From contig NZ_BAGB01000159.1 of NCBI RefSeq assembly GCF_000308615.1, positions 1 through 58,770 of the forward strand: DNA of 58,770 nucleotides, given 5' to 3'. The notes beneath the pieces were generated by a model. That model did not search any database and was not told the origin of the DNA. It saw nothing but the letters and a program-made list of their open reading frames with translations. The number at the start of each line of letters is the position of its first letter. Within the stretch, counting starts at the first letter, position 1. The position numbers were made by a program, and so were the translations under genes. Origin of the DNA: Nocardia jiangxiensis NBRC 101359. GTDB lineage: Bacteria; Actinomycetota; Actinomycetes; Mycobacteriales; Mycobacteriaceae. Shown piece by piece: positions 9,159 to 18,389 of this stretch.

Positions 9159-9943
9159 CGTACGAGTTCATCCTGTACGAAAAACGTGATCACATTGCCT
9201 ATGTGACGCTGAACCGGCCTCACCAGATGAACGCACTCCACCTCGAAGCGCATCTTGAACTCGCCGAGGTCTGGGAAGACTATCGGGACAATCCAGACTT
9301 GCGGGTGGCAATTCTGACCGGCGCGGGGGATCGCGCGTTCTGCGCCGGGAATGACCTCAAGGTCACCGCAGAGCGCACCGCCGCCGGAGGTGACCTCCAA
9401 GGTGCCGAGCGCCCGCCGTTCGGCCGCATCACCCGAAACTTCGACTGCCCCAAGCCGATCATTGCCGCGTTGAACGGTGTCGCTGCGGGTGGCGGACTCG
9501 AAATGGCACTTGCCTGCGACATCATCGTCAGCGCCCGGACCGCCCGCATGGGCTTGCCGGAACCGAAGGTAGGGTTGATCGCCGGCGCGGGAGGGATTCA
9601 CCGCCTCTCCCGTCAGATTCCGTCCAAAGTCGCGATGGGGATGCTGCTCACCGGCGGGTTGATCAACGCTGAGCAAGCACTCCGCTTCGGACTGGTGAAC
9701 GAGGTCGTCGAGCTCGAAGAACTGCCGATGGCAGCACAGCGGTGGGCCGATGCGATCATAGAGTGCTCGCCGCTCTCGGTACAGCTGACCAAAGAATCAG
9801 CGATCGATTGCCAATTCCTCAGCGTCGACGAGGCGTTCTACCGAGACAATAACCGGCGCGATCGACTACTTGCATCAGAAGACTTCATCGAAGGTCCAAA
9901 GGCGTTTGCCGAGAAGAGAAAGCCCCGCTGGACGGGGCGTTGA
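9155..9943 (+). CDS. Enoyl-CoA hydratase/isomerase family protein
   Basis: 262-residue crotonase-fold enzyme. The oxyanion-hole segments are AFCAGNDLK (61-69) and GVAAGGGLEMALACD (108-122); Glu116 and Glu136 (GLPEPKVGL) occupy the two catalytic glutamate positions of hydratases, so hydration of an enoyl-CoA is likely, though other crotonase reactions are possible. It starts in an ATGA overlap with the DUF35 gene and is followed 18 bases later by the acyl-CoA synthetase. Confidence 0.9.
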   Translation: MTYEFILYEKRDHIAYVTLNRPHQMNALHLEAHLELAEVWEDYRDNPDLRVAILTGAGDRAFCAGNDLKVTAERTAAGGDLQGAERPPFGRITRNFDCPKPIIAALNGVAAGGGLEMALACDIIVSARTARMGLPEPKVGLIAGAGGIHRLSRQIPSKVAMGMLLTGGLINAEQALRFGLVNEVVELEELPMAAQRWADAIIECSPLSVQLTKESAIDCQFLSVDEAFYRDNNRRDRLLASEDFIEGPKAFAEKRKPRWTGR

Positions 9944-9961
9944 CACGCAGAGCTGGATTTC

Positions 9962-12037
9962 ATGAACAACTTACTATCACCCAAAAGTGTTGCGGTCGTG
10001 GGCGCGTCGGATCGCTCCGGTTGGTCGAACTCCGCGTTGACCAATTTCGAGAAGGTGGGATTTTCCGGCGATCTGTATCTCGTCAATCGACGCGGTGGAA
10101 TTGTCCATGGGCATCAAGCGTATGCGTCATGCGCCGAGATCGGCGCCCCGATCGATCTCGCGCTACTGCTTGTCGGAGCCGACACACTACCGGCGGCACT
10201 CGAAGACGTTGCCGCCGCCGGAATCAGCACCGCTGTAGTGCTCGCCGCCGGGTTCAGTGAGACCGGCGATGCCGGACATCGGGCGCAGGAGCAGATTGTC
10301 TCCCTCGCAACGAGGTTCGGAATCACCCTTGTCGGCCCGAACTGTCTCGGCTTCGTCAATATGCTCGACAAGGTCGCGGCATGGTCCGCGCAACTACCGC
10401 CGCTCATGACCGGCAGCGTTGCCGTCGTCTCGCAGAGCGGTGCCACCGCGCACACGATCGCCGCATTCGCAGGCGAGCAGGGCATCGGCGTAAGCCACGT
10501 GGTGTCAACCGGAAACGAAGGAATGCTGGACACCGTGGAGATGGCGATGCTGCTGGTCGACGATCCACGCGTGCGATCGATCGCGATGTTCATGGAGTCC
10601 ATCCGCGACCCCGCACGGTTCTGCACGTTGGCGCGGCGAGCCGCGTCGCTCGAAAAGCCTGTCGTAGCACTGAAAGTCGGCTCGAGTGTACTCGCCGCCG
10701 AGATCGCGATGAGTCACACAGGAGCGCTTGTGGGCGATGACCGGCTGATCGATACTGCCTTTGCCCAATATGGTGTCGTGCGGGCCGACTCGATCGAAGA
10801 GTTGGTGATCACAGCAGGCTTGCTGGCCCACACCGGCCCCCTCCCCGAAGGTGGCCTCGGTGTCGTTTCGATGTCGGGGGGCGCGTGTGACCTTATCGCT
10901 GACCGAGCCGAAAATCTTGGTGTCGAGCTCCCTGGACTGGCAGCGGATACGAGATTGCGCCTCTCCGAGGTTCTACCCAACTTCTGCACAGTTCGTAATC
11001 CATTGGATGCCACCGGCGCAGCCTCCGCAGATCCCAGCTTGTTCCGCGATGCCATCGAAGCCATCGCCACCGACCCCGCCGTTGCTCTGACCGCCGCGAT
11101 TCATGTCCTTCCCACCGAAGAACGGGGCGATCGGATAAAGCAACGTCTCGAGATCGTGGCGCCTGCATTCGCGGCTGCAGTGGGGCGAACCATGCTGGTC
11201 GACCAGACGATCTCTGTGATCGACGAATCCACAGTGATGAACATGGACAGTATTGGAATTCCCTACGCCATCAACGGAATTCACCACATGGTCCAGGCCG
11301 TCGGCCATGCCATCAGCTGGTCCAAGTGGTTGCGCAAGGATCGCGGCGAGCCCACAACATCCGGCGATCGTATCGACGTCGATACAACTGCCGCTTGGTC
11401 CGAGGCCGATGCCTTGAAACTCCTTTCCAGCCAAGGTGTTCCAGTGGTCCAGCACAGACACGTTACGACGCAAGAAGATGCCGTGGTCGCATCTGCGGAA
11501 CTTGGCTTTCCGGTTGTGGTCAAACTGGTCTCCCCTGAAATTTTGCACAAAAGCGATATCGGCGGAGTGGTGCTCAATGTCGACTCCGAAGATGCCGTCC
11601 GACTCGCGTTCGAGCGTGTCGAAGCCGCGGCCCGAAGTGTGCCCGAAGCCACCATGGACGGCGTCCTTGTATCCACAATGCGGTCAGGCGGTCTCGAACT
11701 GATCGTTGGAGTGGTGGTCGACCCACAGTGGGGGCCCACTCTGGCAGTGGGCTTCGGCGGTATCTGGGTTCATATCGCCGACGACACCGCCCTGCGCATT
11801 TTGCCAGTCACTAAAAGTGATATCGCGGAAATGCTGTCCGAGCTTCGGGGGGCATCGCTGTTCGCTGGGGCACGCGGTTCCAAGCCGGTGGATATGGACC
11901 ATCTCGCGGGGACGATCCTCGACATCGTGAACCTCGCGGGCAGGCTCGGAGACCAGCTTCTGTCGCTCGAGATCAATCCGCTGCGTGTTGACGGTTCCAC
12001 GATCGAGGCGTTGGACGCCGCCATCGAGTGGATCTGA
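9962..12037 (+). CDS. ADP-forming acyl-CoA synthetase (acetate-CoA ligase family)
   Basis: 691 residues with the fused alpha-beta architecture: CoA-binding Rossmann domain (residues 1-130, SVAVVGASDRSGWSNSAL), succinyl-CoA ligase-like domains with VSQSGATAHTIA near 155 and SHTGALVGDD carrying the phosphorylatable His252, and a C-terminal ATP-grasp domain (about 465-691; GFPVVVKLVSPEILHKSDIG). The reaction is acid + ATP + CoA to acyl-CoA + ADP + Pi. In this operon it would activate the imported acid for the downstream dehydrogenase. The substrate is unknown. Confidence 0.9.
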   Translation: MNNLLSPKSVAVVGASDRSGWSNSALTNFEKVGFSGDLYLVNRRGGIVHGHQAYASCAEIGAPIDLALLLVGADTLPAALEDVAAAGISTAVVLAAGFSETGDAGHRAQEQIVSLATRFGITLVGPNCLGFVNMLDKVAAWSAQLPPLMTGSVAVVSQSGATAHTIAAFAGEQGIGVSHVVSTGNEGMLDTVEMAMLLVDDPRVRSIAMFMESIRDPARFCTLARRAASLEKPVVALKVGSSVLAAEIAMSHTGALVGDDRLIDTAFAQYGVVRADSIEELVITAGLLAHTGPLPEGGLGVVSMSGGACDLIADRAENLGVELPGLAADTRLRLSEVLPNFCTVRNPLDATGAASADPSLFRDAIEAIATDPAVALTAAIHVLPTEERGDRIKQRLEIVAPAFAAAVGRTMLVDQTISVIDESTVMNMDSIGIPYAINGIHHMVQAVGHAISWSKWLRKDRGEPTTSGDRIDVDTTAAWSEADALKLLSSQGVPVVQHRHVTTQEDAVVASAELGFPVVVKLVSPEILHKSDIGGVVLNVDSEDAVRLAFERVEAAARSVPEATMDGVLVSTMRSGGLELIVGVVVDPQWGPTLAVGFGGIWVHIADDTALRILPVTKSDIAEMLSELRGASLFAGARGSKPVDMDHLAGTILDIVNLAGRLGDQLLSLEINPLRVDGSTIEALDAAIEWI

Positions 12038-12079
12038 GCTCACTCCCACGCAGCCCACCCCTTTTCTTTTGGAGAATTC

Positions 12080-14173
12080 ATGAGTTTGCTCGAGGACGCC
12101 GACCTCGCACAGTTCACAAAATCGGTCGATGGTGTTCTACGGAAAGTCTGGCCATCGGCAACCGCCGCCGGATCCGGCACGGTTACCTCGGATCTGGCAG
12201 CGGTGTGGGACCTTGCCATCGAGCAAGGTTGGACGGAACTCGCCGGTGACCGTGCGCTCGATGCCGTTGTCGCAGCTATTGCGGTCACCGGCCGGATCGC
12301 TTGCCCCTTACCGCTTATGGACGTCTACGTGTCGGCCCTGCTGTTCGACGACCACGACAACCTCCGCCGGTCGATTGAAACCGGGACCATCAGACCGGTG
12401 ATCGCTGTCGGCCCGGATTCCCTGCGCTTTGTCGAGGCGGCAGGCGCCGCGACCCACGTCATCGAACTACTGACCACTGAATCGGCTGTCCGAATCGCTG
12501 CCATTACCGACGTGAGGTTCCGCGAGGGTATCGCAAAGCCGGACTGGGCAGATGTCGCAGTCGATACCAACAGCGCGACGACAATCGGAGCGGCACCCGA
12601 AGTGCTGGCGGATGCACTCACGCTGTTGCGACTGGGTGCAGCGACTCGTGCGCTAGGTGCCGCGACCCGGACGTTTGAGCTTTCGGTGGAACATGCCTGC
12701 AACCGCGTCGCCTTCGGCAAAACGATCGGTTCATTCCAGGCGGTATCCCACCGGGCGGCCAATTCCGCGACCGATTCGACTGCGGCTCGTCTCCTCGGGC
12801 TCGAAGCCTCGCGAGCGTGGATGGAAGAACGTGCCGACTGGAGGCTCTCGGTCGAGTTGGCCGTCACTTTCACCGCCGACGCCGCTATACGGACTCAATT
12901 CGACTCCGCACACACGCTGGCGGCAACGGGATTCTTCGAAGAGCACGAGGCCGCGTGGCTGTTTCGGCGAGTCAATGCCGACGTGGCGAGGCTCGACCAG
13001 TTGCCGGCGATAGGAGGCGACGTATCAGCGATGCTCGTCGATCAGGGGCGTGCAATGCCTTGGCCGACGCTCAGTGCGGAGGCAGAGAGTTTCCGAACTG
13101 AGCTCCGCGCCTTGATCGCATCCGGCGATCAGGAAGCGGTGATCAGTGCCGCCATCGAGCGCGGATATGTAACACTCGCGTGGCCGGAGAGCGCCGGCGG
13201 CCGGGGGGCGTCGATTGATGAAGAAATAGTCCTCGCCGAGGAATTCAAGTACGCGCGGATTCCGTTCGTGGGCAAAACAGCCGCCGACCTACTCGGGCCG
13301 ACAATCATCAAGTACGGGACAGAAGAACAGAAGGACCGCCTTCTCCCGATACTGGCATCCGGCGAGTTCGACTTCTATTTAGGCTATTCGGAGCCGGAGG
13401 TTGGTTCCGACCTCGCAAACCTTCGGACCAGGGCGGTGCGCGACGGCGACGATTGGATTGTCGATGGCCAGAAGTCGTGGGGTACCCGCGCCCACAACGC
13501 CGAGTGGGTCTGGCTTGCCGTTCGAACCGACCCAGAGGCCAGTCGGCCTCATGCCGGGATCACTGTCTTCCTGACTCGCACCGATCGCCCTGGGTTGGAA
13601 CTTCAGCATCACCGGGCACTGTCCGGCGACATCAACAGTACAACGTTCCTCGACGGATTCCGGGTACCGGACGCCGATCGCGTCGGCGAGGTCAATGATG
13701 GCTGGCGGGTGATCACGAGCGCTCTTACCAAGGAACGGGTGATGATGGCGACAATCGTCGCCGATATCCACCGGCTCCTCGACGACCTGCTTGCCGTGGT
13801 CCGGGAGAGCCCCGAAAGAACCATCGGCGCAATGGGTTCACGCCACCGCGATGCACTCGGAATGTTCGCAGCGCGGCTCCAGGCCGCCCGTGTCCTGATG
13901 TACGCCGCTGCACGTTCGGTGAGTATCGGAGGCGGAACCGGGGCAGAGGCCTCGATGGCAAAGATCATCGCCACGCCACTCCAAGAGGATTTCTGTGTAG
14001 GCGCCTTTCGAATCCTCGGACCGGCCGCGGGATTGGCTTCCGGTGCAACTGGATCGCTCGGGGACGGAGCCCTCGACTATCACTTGCGGAACTCGATCAA
14101 ACAGGTCGTCGGGGGCGGAACGATCGACATCCAGCGCAACCTGATCGCACGGTCGCTCGGGCTACCCAGATGA
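12080..14173 (+). CDS. Fused double acyl-CoA dehydrogenase
   Basis: 697 residues made of two acyl-CoA dehydrogenase modules in tandem. The first (about 1-330) is shorter and keeps RVAFGKTIGSFQAVSHRAA near 213; the second (about 335-697) is complete, with YSEPEVGSDLANLRTRAV near 434, GQKSWGTRAHNAEWVWLAV near 465 and a C-terminal GGGTIDIQRNLIARSLGLPR. This layout resembles FadE34-like fused enzymes of mycobacteria, where one subunit replaces the usual heterodimer and acts on bulky, often cyclic acyl-CoAs. The comparison is by architecture only. GGAG lies just before the ATG at 12080. It is the fifth gene of the operon. Confidence 0.85.
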   Translation: MSLLEDADLAQFTKSVDGVLRKVWPSATAAGSGTVTSDLAAVWDLAIEQGWTELAGDRALDAVVAAIAVTGRIACPLPLMDVYVSALLFDDHDNLRRSIETGTIRPVIAVGPDSLRFVEAAGAATHVIELLTTESAVRIAAITDVRFREGIAKPDWADVAVDTNSATTIGAAPEVLADALTLLRLGAATRALGAATRTFELSVEHACNRVAFGKTIGSFQAVSHRAANSATDSTAARLLGLEASRAWMEERADWRLSVELAVTFTADAAIRTQFDSAHTLAATGFFEEHEAAWLFRRVNADVARLDQLPAIGGDVSAMLVDQGRAMPWPTLSAEAESFRTELRALIASGDQEAVISAAIERGYVTLAWPESAGGRGASIDEEIVLAEEFKYARIPFVGKTAADLLGPTIIKYGTEEQKDRLLPILASGEFDFYLGYSEPEVGSDLANLRTRAVRDGDDWIVDGQKSWGTRAHNAEWVWLAVRTDPEASRPHAGITVFLTRTDRPGLELQHHRALSGDINSTTFLDGFRVPDADRVGEVNDGWRVITSALTKERVMMATIVADIHRLLDDLLAVVRESPERTIGAMGSRHRDALGMFAARLQAARVLMYAAARSVSIGGGTGAEASMAKIIATPLQEDFCVGAFRILGPAAGLASGATGSLGDGALDYHLRNSIKQVVGGGTIDIQRNLIARSLGLPR

Positions 14174-14280
14174 CGCCAATTCCATTGAGCCGCACCATAT
14201 TTGGGTCCTGTGCGCGAGAGTCGGCGCAGATACGTTCGACATCGAAGTGGGTTCACTTCAAGAACGCCGGAGAAGGGGCG

Positions 14281-15330
14281 ATGAGAGGAATATTGATGAT
14301 CAAGCTGATCCGTGCATCGGTGGTCGCAGGAGTGGCCCTATTGGCCCTCACCGCCTGCGGGGGTGGTACGTCGGAGCCGACCGCACCTGTGAAGGGAGGT
14401 TGGGATGACATCGTCGCCGCTGCCAACAAGGAGGGGAACGTGACCCTTTACTCGACCCAGGCACCAGTTGTGCTCTCCGCGTTGAAGGCAGCGTTCGAGT
14501 CGAAGTATCCCAAGATCAATCTTACGTTCGTTCGGGGCGTCGATTCGGACTTGTTGTCCAAAATCGGTGCCGAGAAGCGATCCGGCAAAGGCATCGGAGA
14601 CGTCGCTGTACTCACGGACGCGAGTTGGATCGACACGAACAAGAACTCCGGTTACGTGGTGAATCTTGCGGGACCGAGTTTCGAAGATCCTTCGTACCAT
14701 CCTGCCGAAAGCGTTGTGGCCGGTAAGTTCTTCCTCGAGGGCGCAGCAATGTTGGGCCTGGGCTGGAATACCAAGAAATTTCCACAAGGCCTGACCTCGC
14801 CGGCCGGCCTGCTCGATCCGAAATTGAAGGGCAAGATCGGAGTAGTGAATCCCGGCACCTCACCGACCTATATCGACTACTACTCCCACATCGAGAAGTA
14901 CTCGGGCGGACAAGACTTCCTGAAGAACCTCGCCGACCAGAATCCTCGCATCTATCCGAGCACGCAACCGGTGGCCCAAGCACTCGCGTCCGGCGAAATC
15001 AGCGCAGCACTGATGGCCGGACCGATGTTGCCCGAGAAGGAAGCCGGCGCGCCTGTAGGCTGGACTCGAGGAGAACACCCCTGGGGCGCCCGCTGGTACG
15101 GCATGGCTCTCGGATCGTCCCGACACCCCAACGCGGCTCAGGTCCTGGCCGACTTCATGGTTACCCGTGCGGGCCAGAGTGCCACGTCTACCGGCTACGG
15201 GGCTGTATTGCCCGACATTCCGGGTTCACTGGCACTAGCGCAGGATGTGCCTGAACAGAATCTCAAAGTAACGCAAGGCGAAAGCGCTGCCAAATTCATC
15301 AGGGAGTGGGAAGCCTTGTTCAGCCGATAG
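14281..15330 (+). CDS. ABC transporter solute-binding lipoprotein
   Basis: 349 residues. The start at 14281 is preceded by GGAGAAGGGG at ideal spacing; an in-frame ATG at 14170 would bury the signal peptide, so I reject it. A lipoprotein signal is clear: hydrophobic stretch then LTAC with Cys26 as the lipidated residue, followed by GGG. The mature part is a type-2 periplasmic binding protein of the iron/thiamine/polyamine-like group (ANKEGNVTLYSTQ, GIGDVAVLTDASWI, NPGTSPTYIDYYSHIE). It would capture a substrate, probably the acid processed by the operon. No permease or ATPase follows; an IS3-type relic is found instead. Confidence 0.85.
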   Translation: MRGILMIKLIRASVVAGVALLALTACGGGTSEPTAPVKGGWDDIVAAANKEGNVTLYSTQAPVVLSALKAAFESKYPKINLTFVRGVDSDLLSKIGAEKRSGKGIGDVAVLTDASWIDTNKNSGYVVNLAGPSFEDPSYHPAESVVAGKFFLEGAAMLGLGWNTKKFPQGLTSPAGLLDPKLKGKIGVVNPGTSPTYIDYYSHIEKYSGGQDFLKNLADQNPRIYPSTQPVAQALASGEISAALMAGPMLPEKEAGAPVGWTRGEHPWGARWYGMALGSSRHPNAAQVLADFMVTRAGQSATSTGYGAVLPDIPGSLALAQDVPEQNLKVTQGESAAKFIREWEALFSR

Positions 15331-15376
15331 GTCGCTCTGCTCCAGGTGTCAATCCCCTCGAAGTGCGGAGGTTCCT

Positions 15377-15616
15377 CTATGCGGCCTCGTGTCGTGACAG
15401 GGCTGCGGCGGCCTCCGCTCGCACGGTGGCCATGGAGGTTTCGTAGTCGACCGGCGACATTCCGCCGCACAGTGAGTGCCGGCGGGTCGGGTTGTAGAAC
15501 CCGGTAATCCAGGTGATGATCTTCAACCTGGCCTCGGCGAAATCGGCTCGAGACCCGCGGTCGGTGTGCAGGATGCAGCCGGCTACCTCGCCGCGACGAG
15601 CAACGGCATTGTTCAA
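15377..15616 (-). pseudogene. IS3-family transposase (OrfB) relic with internal deletion
   Basis: The frame reads GCILHTDRGSRADFAEARLK then IITWITGFYNPTRRHSLCGG and MSPVDYE. This is the end of an IS3-family rve domain: the HTDRGS motif and the FYNxxRRHSxLGxxSPxxYE tail. About 45 residues that normally separate the two motifs are missing. It sits directly where transporter genes would be expected after the binding protein. Confidence 0.7.
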
Positions 15617-15891
15617 TGCCGCGACCGCCAGCGCTGTTGGTGCGTCGCGACGTGTCAGTCGATAGGCCCTCGGGCTGTGAGCACGGTTCTGAGCACGTGC
15701 TCGACTGCGGATTCGAATAGTGCTCCGCGTAGCTCGTTTCGTTCGGCGAGGTTGCGGGTGGCGAGGTCGAGTATCTGGTCGGGGGTCAGGCGGCGCACCA
15801 CGAGGGCGGCAATGTCTTCCAGATCGAGGTCGCTGTTCGCGTTGTCGAGTCTGGTTAGGGCGAACGCGACGACGATTCCTCGTCGGTCATA

Positions 15892-16410
15892 CTAGATGGC
15901 ACGGAACTCGGGATCGGTGATGAGTTCGCGTTTTTCGGCGATCCACATGGCGGCGTCTTCGGGTGAGACTGTTTGCATGAGGATCCAGCCGTCGCGTTCC
16001 AGATGGATGTGGCGTTCGCTGATGCCGAGTTCGCGCAAGTCGTCGAGATAGTCGGCGACGTCCGGGGAGACGAAAAGCCGGTCGCCGCCGCGCAACTGGG
16101 TGAGCCGACCGCGAGTTCGTCGCAGTTGCGCGATACGGTCTCGAAGGTCACGGCCGATCTCGGCGATGGCCGCGGTGAGCGCGTTCGGATCGGTGTCGAA
16201 GAGGTCCTTGATGCGGGCCAAGGGCACGCCCGCATCGGCCAGGGTTCTGATCTTGACGAGGTCGATCGCGTCTTGGGCGGTGTAACGCCGGTAGCCGGAC
16301 GAGTCGCGGTCGGGTTCGGCCAGCAGGCCACGCTCGTGATAGTGCCGGACGGTTTTGGTGGTCACTCCGGCGTAATCCGCGAGCTGGCCGATCGTGATCA
16401 TGCTGGACAT
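15892..16410 (-). CDS. MerR-family regulator, cut by an internal stop
   Basis: The 172-residue product begins MSSMITIGQLADYAGVTTKT, a typical MerR DNA-binding domain (TVRHYHERGLL, GYRRYTAQDAIDLV), followed by the dimerisation helix and a C-terminal ligand part ending ITDPEFRAI. After the TAG at 15894-15892 the same frame stays open, with coding-like composition, for 78 more codons to TGA at 15657-15655, so a 251-codon gene seems to have acquired a nonsense mutation. The truncated product keeps its DNA-binding half. It follows the serine hydrolase by 32 bases and probably controls both genes through the palindrome at 17883-17903. Confidence 0.75.
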   Translation of the reverse strand: MSSMITIGQLADYAGVTTKTVRHYHERGLLAEPDRDSSGYRRYTAQDAIDLVKIRTLADAGVPLARIKDLFDTDPNALTAAIAEIGRDLRDRIAQLRRTRGRLTQLRGGDRLFVSPDVADYLDDLRELGISERHIHLERDGWILMQTVSPEDAAMWIAEKRELITDPEFRAI

Positions 16411-16442
16411 CCTTCCACTCGGGCGGCGGGCAAACGGAACAG

Positions 16443-17867
16443 TCAGGCCCGTCGGGTCAGGCGTCCGCCGCCGTTGCGGAAGCGCGCTTGGCCGTCGCGG
16501 ACATGGTGGTAGGAGACGAGCAGCAGTCGCAGATATCCGTCGAATGCCTCATGTGGGTATCCGGCGGGCGCGAAGAGGCCGGGCCGGATCGGGACGTAGC
16601 GTTGCGGTGGGGCGGAGGCCGTGCCGCCGGCGAACTCGGTGAAGATCCGCCGTTGTGATTCGTCGGCCGGTTCGTAGGTTGTCCGCTCTTCGAGCTGACC
16701 GTCGACGATGCTGACGTCGACGCGGAGCTGATTGGAGCGGTAGGTGCCCACGTAGGGGGTGAGGTCGACGTCGGGATCGGATTCGGTTATCAGAGTGGGC
16801 GTTTGGACGCCGAGGTGCTCGTTCAGGAGCCGCTGCAGGATCTGGTCCTGCAGCATGATCGCCCCGGAGATATTGCCGTAGGCGGTGAAGACCAGGTCGT
16901 GTTCGGGTACAACGCACAGGATCGATACGCCACCGGGCGATGCGCCCGACATGGCGAGGACGGTCGTGTCACCGAACGGATACAGCACCCAGCCCATGCC
17001 GATCGGCGGGACGTTCGGGCTCGCCATGTCGAAGGAGACTTGCTGCATCAGCGCGGTCGACTCGGTCGAGAGAACCCGTGCGCCACAGGGAGATACACCG
17101 CCCGCGAGATGCGTGCGCCCGAAGGCGAGCAGGTCTGTGATGGTGCCGATCGGCGTGCCGCCGGCCGGCCCCCAGGTGTCGGGCAGCGTGAACATTGCTG
17201 TGGGCTTGGCCGCCATGGTCTCGGGGTCATTGAAGTGGCCGACCGCGGTGCTGCGCAGGATGGCCTGCTCGGCCGAGGTGCTGGAGTCCTGCATGCCGAC
17301 GGGTATGTAGAGATCGTGCTCGAGCAGTTCAGGGAACGGAATGCCGGTCACCACTTCCAGCAGGCGTCCCGCAACGATCATGCCGCCGTTGGAGTAGCTG
17401 ACCTGCTCACCGGGTTCGAAAAGGCTGCCGCAGCTGCTCGCGAGGCCCTCGACGTAGATCTTCAGGGCGTCGCGACCCTTGGCATCGGGGAAGAACAAGT
17501 CCGCGTCGATGCCATTCGTGTGCGAAATCAGGTGCCGGACAAGGACTTTGTCCGCCGCACCCGGTATGGTCAGGGCGAATTCGGGTAGGTACTTCACGAC
17601 CGGTGTGTCGAGGTCCAGGACTCCGCGCTCGACCTGTTGGAGGACCAGCGTGGTGGTCATGACCTTGGTGACAGAACCGAAGAGGAATCCGGTGTCTTCG
17701 AGCATCGGTGCGCCGGTAGCGACGTTCGCGGTGCCGTGGGCGACGACGATCTGCTCGCCGGCGTGGTAGACGCCGGCAACGAACCCGGGAACGTTGTTGG
17801 ACTCGCAGTAGGCGCAGACCTGCTCGCGGATCTGGACTTCGACTGTGTGCAGTGCGTTGTTGTTCAT
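16443..17867 (-). CDS. Serine beta-lactamase-like hydrolase (class C/esterase family)
   Basis: 474 residues with the active-site motifs of the beta-lactamase/DD-peptidase/esterase family: Ser65-Val-Thr-Lys68 (SxxK) and Tyr158-Ser-Asn160 (YxN). Without a clear signal peptide it is more likely a cytosolic esterase or peptidase-like hydrolase than a periplasmic beta-lactamase; the substrate is unknown. Start choice: ATG at 17867 lies about 7 bases after a -10-like GACGAT below a MerR operator, fitting a leaderless transcript; an ATG at 17876 or TTG at 17906 would overlap the operator. It is the first gene of a two-gene unit with merR. Confidence 0.8.
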   Translation of the reverse strand: MNNNALHTVEVQIREQVCAYCESNNVPGFVAGVYHAGEQIVVAHGTANVATGAPMLEDTGFLFGSVTKVMTTTLVLQQVERGVLDLDTPVVKYLPEFALTIPGAADKVLVRHLISHTNGIDADLFFPDAKGRDALKIYVEGLASSCGSLFEPGEQVSYSNGGMIVAGRLLEVVTGIPFPELLEHDLYIPVGMQDSSTSAEQAILRSTAVGHFNDPETMAAKPTAMFTLPDTWGPAGGTPIGTITDLLAFGRTHLAGGVSPCGARVLSTESTALMQQVSFDMASPNVPPIGMGWVLYPFGDTTVLAMSGASPGGVSILCVVPEHDLVFTAYGNISGAIMLQDQILQRLLNEHLGVQTPTLITESDPDVDLTPYVGTYRSNQLRVDVSIVDGQLEERTTYEPADESQRRIFTEFAGGTASAPPQRYVPIRPGLFAPAGYPHEAFDGYLRLLLVSYHHVRDGQARFRNGGGRLTRRA

Positions 17868-17874
17868 GCGAACC

Positions 17875-17906
17875 ATCGTCGAACCTTGCCTCCGGGGCAA
17901 GGTCAA
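17875..17906 (-). promoter_or_regulatory. MerR-type promoter/operator for the hydrolase-merR unit
   Basis: On the minus strand TTGACC (17906-17901) overlaps a perfect inverted repeat ACCTTGCC-ccgga-GGCAAGGT (17903-17883); a weak -10 GACGAT (17880-17875) lies about 20 bp after the -35. Overlong spacing with a dyad between the boxes is the hallmark of MerR-activated promoters. Confidence 0.7.
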
Positions 17907-18008
17907 GCCGGAAACGAAGAAAGGCGGTGAGCACTGTGACCGTCACGACGACCAACGTGCCCGACCTCAGATCGGGAGAAGGGCCAAACATCCGAAAATG
18001 TCGCATGC

Positions 18009-18033
18009 CGCGCTGACTGAACTGGTCAGCGCG
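18009..18033. repeat. 9-bp inverted repeat in the 17907-18389 gap
   Basis: CGCGCTGAC (18009-18017) and GTCAGCGCG (18025-18033) form a perfect stem with a 7-base loop. It may be an operator or a hairpin. The surrounding 17907-18389 stretch contains no gene I can support. Confidence 0.4.
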
Positions 18034-18389
18034 CAGCGCCGCCAGCGAGATCGACCGCGGTGCAGGAACATCCGCTACTGCCGGGTTTGGTGCGTTGCCC
18101 TGGCTGGACTGACATAGGTGAGCTGACGTATCCACGATCACCGTCGGCATGGTGAAGTAGCGGAATGGAGAAACCTGCGGGCCTCGACACGCACTTCGCC
18201 AAGCAGGGACGAGAGAACAAGCGGAACCCTGTGCATCCGGACAGCCCTACCGAACGTGAATACCTGCGGCAGTTCGCCGCGCGCCCAGGGCCTCGGCCGT
18301 TCCAGGGGCGAGTGGAGTCGACGAAGGTGCCGGTCACCGCGCATCGACAGCTCTACTGCCGCAGGTGATTCTCCGGCGACCACATTTGC

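Noticed and set aside
14170..14280. Upstream start for the solute-binding lipoprotein
   Set aside because: It would place 37 polar residues before the signal peptide; the start at 14281 has a good ribosome site.
18009..18033. Hairpin as an intrinsic terminator
   Set aside because: There is no T-run on either strand and it lies upstream, not downstream, of the flanking genes.
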